64,000 nt of DNA from positions 1,661,001 to 1,725,000 of the forward strand of contig JAFMOC010000006.1 in assembly GCA_019802505.1 (NCBI GenBank), read 5' to 3'. Shown here piece by piece: positions 46,057 through 58,610 of this stretch. Each line of letters opens with the position of its first letter. The stretch's first letter is position 1. The notes under the pieces were generated by a model that saw only the letters and a list, made by a program, of their open reading frames with translations, searched no databases and had not been told where the DNA came from. The DNA is from Corydoras sp. C115. Its lineage: Eukaryota; Chordata; Actinopteri; Siluriformes; Callichthyidae. The translations under genes and the position numbers were made by a program.

Positions 46057-46540
46057 CTGAAGTAACAACACAGTTGTTAATATTATTAAATATTAATAAC
46101 TATTGTTTCACTAAACTTTTGTTGTACTAGTGTGGCACCCCCCTTGTAAATAGATGCCAGACTACGCCACCCCTTAATTAGTTTTATAATTAGAGTAAGG
46201 GGAACTCTAAAGAAAGTGGACAGAAACGTCACAGCAGTACCAAAATATATTCTTTATTATATTCTTTATTGCACACTGTCAGATTAATTTATAATAAAAT
46301 AATAATAATAATTAAAATATTAAAACTACCTGTAAATGCCCATGTTATGAGACTGAGAGATGACAACCAATGACAATACCACATGTGAATAGTTTCTAAA
46401 ATTTTGCCAATCACTGCACCACACTTAAAAATATTTCCAAATCACACTTTAAAGTGAATACAACACCCAGGAAAATATGGCTGCCCAATTCTCAGTCTCA
46501 AATGTAGCCAAATCTAAATTACACAAAATAAAAGTAATAC

Positions 46541-46887
46541 TGTCGTGTTTCTTGCTTTATTATTGCCCGCGCTTTACTACATGCATTAGCCACCGGCTAT
46601 CGGAGAATGTCGGCTGGTATCGGCGCTGCGTGCGATGGTGTAGTGTGAGAATCATACACACGACAAGGTATAGTGCAATGTCACTGTTTACTGTTTCGTT
46701 TGGAACCGAGCGTTACAACAGTTAGACTTCCTAGCTCCAGCACCCGAAAAATCTTAGTGTCCGATGCTGGGGCAACACGGTAGGTCTCATAAACTGTACT
46801 GTGTACAAAAGCCCGAACACGCACATATATGCTGGCTGCTGAACTCTGATTGGCAGAGCCAAACGTCACTCACATATCGCCGCTACA
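46541..46887 (-). repeat. 3' LTR of inner gypsy
   Basis: 347 bp. Compared with its partner it has about 35 bp more around GGAACCGAGCGTTACAAC, so the 5' LTR carries a small deletion there. Confidence 0.92.
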
Positions 46888-47079
46888 CTACCCCCCCTCT
46901 AGACATGCTGAGTCCCTTCAGCATCTAAACAATTTTAGAAAAATAGAATATGCAAATACGGAACAATGCATTTAAACTAGCTGCTCTTAATTACAATAAC
47001 ACAATCTCTTGTGGCTCTTGAACTGTTAACACTATGATATTTTAACCTAACTAAGAACAACCCAGCTTAATAGCAGTCT

Positions 47080-48704
47080 CTAGCCGGGACAATCCTGGTA
47101 GCGCTGAGATTTGCGCACAACAAGGACTCTGCTTGTGATCTGCACATTTGCTGTGTTCTCTTCCGTGTCTGGGGCAGTGTCTGACGTGGGTTCAGCTTCA
47201 GTCATCCGGTATTGGGATTCCATAGCTGGCTGTGTCTCTACAGGCAAGACGCCTATTTCGTTTTCATTGCTGAATTCATGGCAAGAGGGCACCTTGGAAC
47301 CAGAGATCTGGGTTACCCTTCCATGGGTCAGATGAGGGTCTCCATAATGTTCAGCACCTCTGCTGCTCTCCTCTCTTAATGAGTGTCTAAGCCGTTTTAT
47401 CCACCCCGGCACCATGTCAGATGTATAGAGCTGTAACCGATCATGATGAAGGATTTTGGTGCCCCTTTTATCTTGGACCTTGAAGAGCACCGGCCCCAGT
47501 CACTTAGTTATGAGTAGGGGACCTTTCCAAGGGGGCTGAAGTTTTGGCCATTCCTTTTGGTGCTGTCTTTTATGTATACCAGGTCTCCCACCTCGTAAGG
47601 TCGCTCCTTGGCATGGAGGTCATGCTGTCTTTTCTGCCTAATCTGGGCAGATCGCAGATGTTCCCTCGCCAACTCATGTGTTTGTTCCAACTTTTCCTCT
47701 AGGCTCTCCACAAACTCAGGTGGTGGCGCTGTATTACTGCCAAGATGAGTAACTCGCAACAGGAGGTCTTGTGGCTGATGTACCTCTCTGCCCAGCATCA
47801 TATGGTTTGGGGTGAACCCTGTGCAAGCATGTGGTGAACTTCGGTAGGCTGCTGTTAATAGTGGGAGGTACTCATCCCAGTCTCGTTGGTTTTTGTCCAC
47901 ATAACATCTTATCATTTGGAGCAGGGTTCTGTTGAATCTTTCTACCTGACCATTCGAGGATGGGTGGTAAGGTGTGGTTCGGGTCTTTGTTACCCTAAGC
48001 AGATGGCACACTTGTGTAAAGAGGTCACTTTAAAAGATTCTGCCTTGATCTGTGTGAATTTCCAAAGGTGAGCCAAATCGTGCCACAAACTCGAACACAA
48101 GCTTTTGAACCGTAGTCTCTGCAGTCTGGTCCGGTATGGCGAATGCCTCCACCCAACATGTGAACTGGTCAATAATGACCAGTATGTACTTATTGCCTGA
48201 GGTGGAGATGGGAAAGGGGCCCACAACATCCAGATGCAGCCTGTCCATGGGTGCACCAGCCTGGTACATCTGCAAAGGAGCTCTCCCTGTTGGGCCTACG
48301 GCCTTGCTTGCTTGACACTGAGGGCACTTTTGGATGAAGAGCCTAATGTCTTCCCCCATTCCATGCCAGAGAAAATGTTGTCGAGCTCTGTATAGTGTTT
48401 TACCAACACCAAGGTGACCTGACAGAGGCGAACTGTGACAAAAGTCCATCAACTCCTTTAGACCTAGGTACCAGCAGACGAAGTTGAGGGGGGACACCGT
48501 GTCACTCTCCCATCTATAATAGAGGACTCCTCCATGCCGCTCCACTTGCGGCCAACACAGCCAATGCTTCCTGATGGCTGGGCTTCTAAGGGTGACTTGC
48601 TCTCTTTCAGGGATTTCTCCCATGTCCATCCACTGGTGAAGAAGAGCCAAGCATGGATCCTGTCTTTGCTCCTTCTCTAGTTCTTGCTTACTGTTTTGAG
48701 ACAT
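47080..48704 (-). pseudogene. Inner gypsy integrase
   Basis: Minus frame 48704-48030 has the HHCC finger (SGHLGVGKTLYRARQHFLWH, CPQCQASK), LHLDVVGPFP (first Asp) and EIHTDQGRIF (second Asp). A stop at 48029-48027 follows, and the same frame continues 48011-47508 with TRTTPYHPSSNGQVERFNR (catalytic Glu) and PYEVGDLVYIKD. The C-terminal module with KILHHDRLQLY lies in another frame (47490-47080). One nonsense and one frameshift, otherwise complete. No chromodomain. Confidence 0.92.
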
Positions 48705-49909
48705 CCAGTTAACTTCTGTGAACTCCTCCTCAGAGTTCTGGGAGCCTGAAGATGAGCATGGAGCATTTTCTGGTGAGACTGAGCTGACAACTGCCTGGAT
48801 CTCTTGACCCTCACATGTCTGATGGCAAGTGGTACTACATCATCCACATCAGTTTCGAATCTGGCCCATTGATCTTGTAGTCTCTGGCAGTGTACACATC
48901 CACCACAGGGCAGTTCAGATAAGTCACTTCCGGCTTGGTAGCAGTCACACTGTGACTGAGCCATCTTTCTGGACAATGCATCCGAATTACTGTGTTGCAC
49001 TCAGGGTCGATGCTCAATCTGAAAGTTATACTGGCCTAACTCCTCCAACCACCTTGCCAGCTGCCCTTCTGGGTGTTTGAAACGGAACAGCCAGTACATG
49101 GAACTGTTATGGTCAGTTCGAATAAGAAATCTGCGGCCCAGTAAGTAGTGTCTGAACTGTCTTGTAAATTTCACCACTGCAAGCAATTCACGTCTTGTTA
49201 CGCAGTAACGTCTTTGGGTTTTCTGCAGATGAGAGCTGGCATAGGCTATAACCTTTTCCTCCCCATGCTGAAACTGTGAAAGGACTGCCCCTATGCTGCA
49301 ATTTGATGCATCTGTGTCTAGGATGTAGGTACCTTGAGAGGTGGGGTAGGTGAGAATGGGAGCTGTTGTCAGGTGTTTTTTTAGCTCACCGAAAGCTGCC
49401 TCCTGGGCCTCCCCCCAGCGAAACTCTGTGCCTTTATACTGGAGCTCGTGCAGTGGGCTACAAATTTGGGAAAATGATTTAACGAACCGGCAGTAGTAGT
49501 TACATAACCCCAGAAAAGCTTGAAGCTCTTAAAGGCTTTTGGGGCAGTCCCAGTTGATGATCTCCTGGATTAGCCTGGGATTTGGACGAATTCCCTCACC
49601 GCTGATGACGTGGCCTAGGAACAGAACCTCCTCATTTAGCAGATGGCATTTAGATGGCTTCAGCTTCAGTCCATATTGACTCATGCGTTCGAAGACCACC
49701 TCCAGGTTTTTTAGGCTGTCATCGATGTCTGTTCCCAGTACAATTACATCATCAAGGTAAATAAGAAGGTTTCGCCACTGCAGTCCCCGGAGCACCACCT
49801 CCATAGCCCTCTGGAAAGTTCTTGGTGCGTTGCACAAGCCAAATGGCATCCTTGTGTACTCATAAATCTTGTGTACGGGTTGCTTGCCTGATGGGTGGAG
49901 AACTGTCAA
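48705..49909 (-). pseudogene. Inner gypsy RT (C-terminal part) and RNase H
   Basis: One minus frame holds MPFGLCNAPRTFQRAME, LIYLDDVIVLGTD (catalytic YLDD intact), FLGHVISGEGI, then after a TAA near 49528 ELQAFLGLCNYYCRFVKSFS. RNase H follows with TDASNCSIGAVLSQFQHGEE and LLAVVKFTRQFRHYLLGR, FLIRTDHNS. A TGA at about 49001 precedes VQHSNSDALSRK. The RT N-terminal fingers are deleted at about 49910-50100. Confidence 0.9.
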
Positions 49910-50102
49910 TGCGATGGGTCACCATGTTAAAGTGACCTAGGTCACTGTCACCAGTAGCAAACACAGACTGGTACATTAAGAGAAGTAGTAGGAGCTTATC
50001 TTCTTGCTCTTTACTGAGGCCACTGCCAGCTGCTGTGAATAGTTCTTGTAAGTGGGTTGGTAGACATAGAACATTATTATTTTTGTTGCACCAGCGTACC
50101 TG

Positions 50103-50813
50103 TCATAAAAGAATTTCTTCACCAGGAAGATTGCTTTGGCCAGAACTCTTTGTAGTCTTCAGGGTATCTCGATCTTGGTTCTGCAACTTGCGGAATTCTT
50201 TGGGGCACATCTCTGGTAAGGGAAGTGTTTCGATGAGAATTCCCAGACAAGTGCCCTTGGCAAGGTGTGTGCTAACAGCAGATATATTGCATAGCCGGAC
50301 AGGCACCTTTGGCTCCATGTTCACAAGTACACTTCCCGAGGAAACACCATCAGCAAGGCCAACTGGCTCCAGGACCGCTGTTCTCTCAGGATGTGGATGT
50401 ACTACGACACCCCAGGTATCACACTCACTCTGCGGAGGAAGGGTGAGTGGTCTTGTTAACAACACCCGGGATATTACATAGCCTCCCTCGGGTCAAACTC
50501 TAACATAGCTGGGCACGAGCTCGCCTCCAATGAAGACTTTGGGCCCTCTTTGTATGGTCACATTAGCTTTAATCATGAAGTCCAGTCCCAGGAGGAGAGG
50601 GTCCTGAATGGGGACTATGTACATGATCCAGTCCCACTCTTTACTGCCGACCTTCAGTGTCACTTTATAGCCATCAAATACACCCATTTTCTTTCCAGAC
50701 TCTGCATTCCGCAAGCAGGCTTTCTTATTCTCTGGCTGGCTTTCTAAGTTGAGCTGCTTAAACACTTCGCTGGACATCACGGTGGCTTCAGCTCCTGTAT
50801 CGACAAGGCACAT
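50103..50813 (-). pseudogene. Inner gypsy aspartic protease and spacer
   Basis: Minus frame 50813-50493 reads CLVDTGAEATVMS, the DTGA catalytic loop, and LLLGLDFMIKANV, the usual ILG-like end. The next open frame (50465-50103), in the same phase after a stop, is the spacer before RT with VRLCNISAVSTHLAKGTCLG. Confidence 0.88.
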
Positions 50814-50989
50814 GATGGTTAAATGATTTACCTGGATGGGAATTTGTAGACTGGGTCCTTCACTGGTGGCTCTGCCGACTGTGACTACAGATGGGTTAAG
50901 GGGTCTGTTTTTATTTGAGATAATGCTATCATTATGGCCGCTCGGAGTACCGGCCAGGTCCAGAGGCCAGGATTCTAGTTTTCCTGCGG

Positions 50990-52540
50990 CTTTGGGCTAG
51001 GAGACCGGGAACACTGCCTTTTAAAGTGGCCAGACTCTTCACACTGGAAACATGCACCTTTATTGATGGTGGATGGGCTTGTGATCGTAAAGTGTTCAGG
51101 TGGTTGGGACCTCCTAGCTTGTGCACAAAAGTTCTCCCGCGCTGTTGTTCTGTCCTTGCTTCTGGACGTGGGGGAGGTTCATTACCTCATATGCGATTCG
51201 CTGGTTGCAAAGGCCCCGAAGAAACGTGTCAGCCACCAGTTGGTCCTGCAGTTGAAGATCCACTCCTGGATATGCTAAGGTGACCAGCTGACGAATCTCC
51301 TCCGCAAACTCAGCTGTAGATTCCTTCTGTTGTCGTAGTTCATTTAAACGACGGCGTGCTGTGTTTGGTGGGTCTGTGTGGCCATACCTTTGTGCCAGCT
51401 GCTCCGTTAGGAGGGCATAATCTTCTCTGACGTGCTCAGACAGCGAGCACACGAACCGTATAGCCGACCCTCTCAGCCTCTCATGTAGTCTACTCTTTCA
51501 GTACTTGTCCAATTTTGTCTCTGAGCCATTCTTTCAAAGGGAATAAAGAAGGAAGTGAAGGGATACAAATTTGTGATTTTTAAGTACTATGTGTTCAAGG
51601 GAATTAGAGCATTCAATAACGATGGGGCAATCTGGCCGACAATTGCCCCAGGCCTATATTTCATGAATACTAGATGCACCTGGCATCTGGTGGCTGGTGG
51701 ATAAAGCTCAAGGACAGCCGAGCTGTCTCGAGCTCCCCCAGATAAGGGATGGAACGGCACGTTCAACCCCCCATAGAACTCCTTCGACAAGTTTTTTCAG
51801 AATAAGCAGAGAGAGGGATGGGTGTTTCAATAAATACAGTCAGCAACGGGACTTCGGGGCTCTGTCTTGGTGGGACCGGTGTGGTGCTGAGATCAGAGTC
51901 AGATCGCGATCTTGGGCTTGTCTTGGACGAACACTGCTTTGACTCGGTTTGTCATAAATAAACCGCTTGATTCGAATAACTCTGAAATCATCTGTACTGT
52001 GCTTTTTGATGCCTTCAAAATTGGGTCATCGGGGAAACATGGCACAGCATGTGGAGTAGCATAGTGCTGCATGGTTGCATGGTTGCTGCATGGTTTATGG
52101 CTATTATCGTAGTGCATGCCCATATCTCTGTTGTGGACTGGGAACTGAGGGTTGGCACTGTTTGGAGATGTTGTTGCCATGGGTGCCAGACCACCACCTC
52201 TCCTGTCAGTAGAACGTCTACACACCACTGGCTTTAAAGCCTCGTCCACATTCCATTGTCTTACAGGGGCTGATGTGCGAGAGCGCTGCTGGATCATTTC
52301 TAATTCTGGGGAAAAATCGGGGAGGCTTGATGGAAATGTGGGAAGCACCTCCCTGTCATGTTCGATTAAGATAGGTGATGAACTTGACACAGTATGTGAC
52401 TGATCATTCCCATCAGGCTGCTTCAGCCAGGGTGTTTGAATATCTTTTACAGCCATCTGAATTAATACTGGGGACAACATTTGCTGTAGCTGTTTGGTTT
52501 GTTGCTCTAACAAGATCTGTAGCAAGGCTGGTGGTTGTTC
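50990..52540 (-). pseudogene. Inner gypsy gag
   Basis: Three pieces: 52525-51899 (N-terminal, rich in Gln and Ser), 51452-51114 (capsid end with VREDYALLTEQLAQRYGH and ADTFLRGLCNQRIAYEVM), and a CCHC knuckle at about 51060-51005 (CFQCEESGHFKRQC). The frames differ, so at least two frameshifts have accrued. Gag would pack the element RNA. Confidence 0.85.
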
Positions 52541-52823
52541 TAGATTGTTAGCAGCACAAACTTCTGCCCCTGAGTGAAGGATTTCTTAATTTTCCATTTT
52601 TTATGTGTATCCGAACACTGGCAGAGGAAAATAATGTTTTGATCACGTGATCTTGCTTCTTTGGCGCATTAACGCCCCTGTGGCTATGTAGTTAGCCTGT
52701 TAGCTTCCAATGCTAATTTACTGTCAGCGCTCAGAACTGTATTTATTTGAAATGTTCCTTATTCAGCATATAATGTGTTTGAACACTTGCCACAATCTGC
52801 GACATCTGACTTCTGACGCCAGT

Positions 52824-53135
52824 TGTCGTGTTTCTTGCTTTGTTATCGCCCGCGCTTTACTACCTGCATTAGTCACCGGCTATCGGAGAAGGTCAGCTGG
52901 TATCGGTGCTGCATGCGATGGTGGAGGTGTGGGAATCATACACTCAACAAGGTATAGTGCAATGTCACTGTTTACTGTTTCGTTCCAGCACCCGAACAAT
53001 CTTAGCGTCCGATGCTGGGGCAACACCGTAGGTCTCATAAACTGTTCCGTGTACAAAAGTCTGAACACGCATATATATGCTGGCTGCTGAACTCTGATTG
53101 GCGGAGCCAAACGTCACTCACATATCGCCGCTACA
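52824..53135 (-). repeat. 5' LTR of inner gypsy
   Basis: 312 bp; partner of 46541-46887. The adjacent inner sequence (TGACTTCTGACGCCAGT on the plus strand) is the inverse of the primer-binding site. Confidence 0.9.
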
Positions 53136-53985
53136 ATAGGTTAGGCCAAAGCAATACTTCTAACTAGTGGCTCAAATTAAAACGCACCTTGACCAATTCT
53201 AGCCTTACAGGTATTCTTACATGAGAATAAGAACTTTTAAAACCACGGATCACTTAAACACCCCTGAGCAGTATATCTTTAACAACACATCTTTAAGATT
53301 AGTTGTCGGTAGAATCTCTAAAACAGAAAATAAAACCAAAGAAAATGGTAAAAACAAACAGCAGCTGGCAACCACTTAAGCTGTGGGCCTTTCACATTCG
53401 TCAGGGTTGACCAACTTCATTCGTAGACAGGATAGCAGCTTATTGAAAAACACTGGTGATAGCCCACTTGGTATATCAGGAGAAATAGGAATAGGTGCGG
53501 CGTGTAACCAACAAACTCCGATTCTATTCATCAGAGACACACACGGGCTGCTGCTACATGCAACCTGTGGCTACTCCGCCCTGAACACTATTACGCTCGC
53601 GTCCCCACACTTAAAACTCACTGCTACAGACACACTTCCTGTAGAAACCGCCACCTACATTAGCTTTAGCCACCATGCTCTCCCCAAGACCCCATAGGTG
53701 TCCATATTTATGCCTAGCTAAAAGACCTACAGCTGACTCACCAATACTGGCGCTCACCCCCACTCTGTGACGTCATCCCTCACATGCACACCAAAACAAA
53801 GTGCACCTACTTCAGCTATGCTGGCTACAATCACCCCCTCCAAATGTATCAGCAACCCGACGATGGCACCCAAGAACACTGACCCATCATTCTTCTTGTT
53901 CAGGTAGCTCTTCCTACCTCCCAGTTATAGCTGCTCGAGCGAGTCGGTGTAGGTTAGAGTGTTGGCCGGCATTAGATCTTGTCGA

Positions 53986-55317
53986 TCAACGTAGGGCCAT
54001 AGGCTCTTGTGGGGCTTCCCCTTCTTCAGGGGTAATGGAGTCACTCGGTACAGGTCTCTCCTGGAGTTCTTCCACTAAAAGCATAACAACATCCCCAGCT
54101 TCATTCTCCTCTGGAACTGGGGAGCTGGGCATACTTTCCTCTCCAACCATGGGGACCATGTCTTCCGTATCCTCTGTGCCCTGTCCTTCATTCAGTGCAG
54201 CTTGCAACTTAGACTGGTGCACCTGTCGGATTGGCCCCTTTTCATCAATCGGAACAACAGAATAAACTGCCCACATCTGCACTGGGCTTCTAATCACTCT
54301 GTACACACAAGGGTTCCAGTGATCCTGGATCTTATTTCGTCCTGCTGGATGGTTCCTCAGATAGACCAACTGGCCCTCCTTAAACCCAGAGTCGTTTGCT
54401 TGATCATTATGGTTTCGATTATGCCTAAGGGCCTGTTCCTCTGCTCTCTGTCTTACATGTTCATGGACCAGCCGTAGACTCTGCTGGTGTGTCTGGATCC
54501 ATTCATCCAATGTTCCCAAGTTCTGCGTGGTTTCCTCCAACCCCAACAAGAAATCTACTGGTAATCTGGGGTGACAACCAAACATGAGAAAATAGGGAGT
54601 CCGTCCTGTAGTCTGGTGTTGTACGCAAATGTTAGTTGGGGTAAGTGACGTGGCCAATACCTCTTTTGGTCAACAGTGAGTGTTCTAAGCAGGTCGTGTA
54701 AAGTGCAGTTGAAATGTTCACACTGTCCATTTCCTTGGGGGTGGTAGGGGACTCTTCTGTACCCTATAAATCTTGCACAACTGCTGAATCAAAGTGCTTT
54801 CAAAATTCTGGCCTTGGGGAATTGGGGGCCAAATCGATGAAACCAATGCTGCACCAACATCTGGGCCACCGTACTTGTCCGCTGATCTCTAGTGGGAACA
54901 GCCTAGGTATATTTGGTAAAGTTGTCAATCATAACTAGAACATTTTCTCTGCCATCTGATGCAGGTTCCAGGACTGTGAAGTCCAAGGCAAGGATCTCAT
55001 TTGGCCGTGACGCTTGCAGCGTACCCAGATAGGGCCGAACTTTAGGCTGAACTGCCTTCCCCAGCACACATCTTTGGCACCGACTGCATATTAGGCCAAA
55101 AGCATCGAGCCCGCAGCAGCTGTAGGGTTCGCTCTGTTCCTTGGTGTCCATGATCATTGTGGACACTATGTAGGACTTCTTCTTGTAGACACTGAGGAAC
55201 AAGCAGCTGAAAATATTCTGGTCCACCACCTGAAGGGTGGACTGTTCGATTTAGGACACCTTTTCGCTCAACCAGTCGCTCCTGCTGGCGAATGAGAGCT
55301 CTACTGGCACTGGACAA
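53986..55317 (-). pseudogene. Outer gypsy integrase
   Basis: Frame 55317-55042 has the zinc finger (HSVHNDHGHQGTERTLQLLR with CFWP), the next frame CSRCQRCVLGKA, then ALDFTVLEPAS (first Asp) and MIDNFTKYT. The middle, with the second Asp and Glu, is scrambled by stops around 54660-54900. Frame 54657-53986 gives TGRTPYFLMFGCHPRLPVDF, FKEGQLVYLRNHPAGR and an acidic Pro/Glu-rich C-terminus. Confidence 0.88.
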
Positions 55318-55344
55318 AGTTTCACTTTCTGTTGGTGTTGGAGG

Positions 55345-56260
55345 TCAGCCTTCACTATAAAACCTCCACACCGGTTCAATAACTGGGTCAGCCTTCTGCA
55401 ATAAGCCTAGATCTTGAGATGAGCATCCAGGAAAGGCAACAACTTCACCACACTGAGCCCCAGAGCCACTGTGCTGATCACTCCAGGAGGCCAGCACCAA
55501 CAGTGGAGGGACACTTGTTCCCACTGCAAAGCGTTCTGTGTACTGTCGGGACAAGACATCTGCATTTTGATCGTTCTTCCCTGGACGATACTTAATAGTA
55601 AAATTAAATGATGCCAATTGAGAAGCCCAGCGCTGCTCCACTGCCCCCAGCTTAGCAGTCTGCAAGTGACTCAAAGGATTATTGTCAGTAAAAATAGTGA
55701 AGTGATTGCCCAGCAAGTATACTCTGGATTTCTCCGTCACAGCCCATTTAATGGCAAGCAATTCCAGCTTCATAGAACTGTAGTTATTCATGTTTCTCTC
55801 CATGGGCCTCAACCCACTACTAGCAAAGGCAATTGGACGCACCTTTCCATTCTGTTCCTGTGAGAGCACCGCCCCAAGGCCTCCATGGCTAGCATCCACT
55901 TCCAGAATGAATGGTTTATTGAAATCGGCATATGCCAGATCCGGGGCAGAGGTAAGTTTCTCTTTCTACACTTAGAAAGTCTGTTCACAGTCTTCACCCC
56001 AAGCTGTAGCCAGAGAGGTTTTGGGAGTCTTCCCTTTGTGTCTGGGGAGCTGCAAGCATAGAAATTCCTTCCACAAAATGTCGATAATAGCTGGCGAAGC
56101 CCAGGAATGAACGAAGTTCAGCAAGATGTAGTGGCCGTTTCCATCCTTTGACCACCTCAATTTTAGCAGGATCAGTCTCCACCCCCTCAGCAGAGACAAC
56201 ATGGCCCAAGTAACTTACTTGATGTTGGTAAAAGTTACACTTTGACAGTTTTACATTCAG
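55345..56260 (-). pseudogene. Outer gypsy RNase H and RT connection
   Basis: Frame 55899-55345 begins MDASHGGLGAVLSQEQNGKV (DAS motif) and includes LLAIKWAVTEKSRVYLLG, FTIFTDNNPLSHL and IKYRPGKNDQNADVLSR, a well-kept RNase H. The connection upstream (56209-55994) reads GHVVSAEGVETDPAKI and LRSFLGFASYYRHFVEG, in another frame. Confidence 0.9.
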
Positions 56261-57350
56261 TTAATGTAAAAGGTAGCCGAGCAAACATTTCTTCCAGCCT
56301 TTCCAAATGTTGTTCCACTGTAGCAGAAAAGACCACAATCTCATCAAGGTAGAGGAGTACAGACTGATATCTACAGTCCCCAAACATGCATTCCATGAGA
56401 CGTTGGAATGTGCCAGGTGCGTTGCATCACCCGAAAGGCATTCGATTAAACTCAAAAAAGCCAAAGGGAGTGCAGAAAGCAGTCTTAAATTTCTCCTTTT
56501 CAGGTACTGGGACTTGGTTATACCCACTGACTAAATCAAGTATAGAAAACCATCTTGCTCCTGACAATGCATCCAAGGATTCCTCTATCCTAGGAAGTGG
56601 ATATGAATCGCGACGAGTCTTTGAATTCAACAGCCTATAGTCTACACAAAGACTGAGGGTCCCTTTCTTGATCACCAACACGATAGGGGAAGCATAAGGG
56701 CTACTGCTTTCTCTGATGATCTGGCTGTCTAGCAACTGTTGGATATGAGCCTTTACTCTCTCATATTGGGAAGGAACAATCCGACGATAAGGCTGGCGCA
56801 CAGGAACATCATCCAGCAAGGGAATCTCATGGGTAATAAGGGAGGAACAGCCCAAGTCTCCATCCCCTTTGTAAAATATACTGCCATATTTGGAGAAAAG
56901 AGCAGCAGCCTGAGTAGCCTGTTGCTCAGTCAGCCCCTCAAGATCCAACACAAGCTGATCGGAAGAACTGTTGGACAACGTGACATCTTGTGTGGAAATA
57001 AAAGCCTTTGATTCACTTCCCATTGTCGTGGCTGAAACCGCTTGCACTGTGCCTACTACATGCCGAGGAGGGAGCCACACATCAGAACGGCTGACATTTA
57101 CTATGGGAACATACAGCAAACACTTTCTTGCCGAAACCAGAGTAGGGGATAAAAGCAGACCTTCAGGAAGGTGCCAATCTTCAAAGCCCAATGGCTCCAA
57201 CAAGAACTCCACTGAGTCTAACTGAGGGCATGTGGCAGGAACCATGGATATCGTACCAGCCACAATACGAACAGGAAGTTGTCCATAAATACGAACCTTG
57301 AAGGGTTTAGCACAGGGGTGCCCACACTTTTCTGGCCCGAGATCTACTTT
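56261..57350 (-). pseudogene. Outer gypsy reverse transcriptase, YLDE variant
   Basis: Frame 57263-56427 covers the pre-RT spacer and RT fingers/palm: HEIPLLDDVPVRQPYRRI, ESSSPYASPIVLVIKK, CVDYRLLNSKTRRDSYPLP, FSILDLVSGYNQVPV. It breaks at MPFG. The catalytic loop just downstream (about 56360-56330) reads LLYLDEIVVFS: the second Asp of YLDD is Glu. No protease domain is present. Confidence 0.9.
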
Positions 57351-57363
57351 TCCATTGGACAGG

Positions 57364-57660
57364 TCATCGAGATTTCTGTAGGCAAATAAAAAGCCTGTTC
57401 CCGTCGTACAGGTGGGGTTTCATCTCTAACATTGTATCATCCCCGGTACCTCCATTCTGTGCCCCAGAAAGCCTCTCGTTTGCAGCTTGGAGCTGTTCCA
57501 CTTGCTCCCGCAACCTCTGCAGCTCCACCTCCATGTCGACTCCTTGCTGATGGCGTCCTCTCTGTTGGAATGCCAGCTGCTGTTTTCCACCACAACAAAT
57601 CACTCTGATACTGTTCAAATATACTTACACTTTTATAAATTAAACTGACAGGTCCAAGCT
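57364..57660 (-). pseudogene. Outer gypsy gag N-terminus
   Basis: Minus strand: MEVELQRLREQVEQLQAANE, a coiled-coil gag start, followed by MLEMKPHLYDG. The frame then runs into the pre-RT spacer, so most of gag and the whole protease are lost in one deletion near 57300-57380. Confidence 0.75.
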
Positions 57661-58610
57661 CTAAATAGTGTTCATCCTGCTGACTACGCCAGATTGTGGC
57701 GCCCCCCTAGTAAATAAATGCCAGACTATGCCCCCCTTAATTAGTTTAGGGTAAGTGTAAAGAAAGTGGACAGAAACGTCACTGCAGTACCAAAATATAT
57801 TCTTTATTACATAGATTGCACACTGTCAGATTAATTTATATTAAAAAAAAAAAATTTAAATGAAAATATTAAAACTACCTGTAACTGCCCATGTTATGAG
57901 ACTAAGAGATGACAACCAATGACAATACCACATGTGAATAGTTTCTAAAATTTAGCCAATCACTGCACCACACTTAAAAATATTTCCAAATCACACTTTA
58001 AAGTGAACACAACACCCAGGACAATATGGCTGCCTAATTCTCAGTCTCAAATGTAGCCAAATCTAAATAACACAAAATAAAAGTAATACGTTAAGCTCAA
58101 GCAATACTTCTAACTAGTCGCTCAATTTAAAATGCACCTTGACCAATTCTAGCCTTACAGGTATTCTTACATGAGAATAAGAACTTTTTAAAACCACGGA
58201 TCACTTAAACACCCCCTTTAACAATACATCTTTAAGATTAGTTGTGGTAGAATCTCTAAAACAGAAAATAAAAATAAAAATAAAGAAAATGGTAAAAACA
58301 AACAGCAGCTGGCAACCACTGAAGCTGTGGCCCTTTCACATTCGTCAGGGTTGACTAACTTCACTCATGGACAGGATAGCAGCTTATTGAAAAACACTGG
58401 TGATAGCCCACTCGGTATATCAGGAGAAATAGGAATAGGTGCGGCGTGTAACCAACAAACTCCGATTCTATTCATCAGAGACACACAGGCTGCTGCTACA
58501 TGCAACCTGTGGCTACTCCACCCTGAACACTCCTACGCTCGCGTCCCCACACTTAAAAATCACTGCTACAGACACGCTTCCTGTAGACGCCGCCACCTAC
58601 ATTAGCTTTA

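Larger units (their letters stand above)
46541..53135 (-). mobile_element. Inner gypsy, 6.6 kb, both LTRs present
   Basis: LTRs at 46541-46887 and 52824-53135 start TGTCGTGTTTCTTGC and end ATCGCCGCTACA. The target duplication is ATAC on the left and ATAG on the right (one change), matching the ATAC in the undisturbed LTR. The minus-strand order is LTR, primer site ACTGGCGTCAGAAGTCAG, gag, zinc knuckle, protease, RT, RNase H, integrase, purine tract [16 protein letters not shown]. Confidence 0.93.
46131..53829 (-). repeat. 3' LTR of outer gypsy, interrupted
   Basis: Pieces 46131-46540 and 53136-53829 align end to end with the right LTR. The break falls at AGTAATAC/GTTA of the uninterrupted copy. 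Confidence 0.92.
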
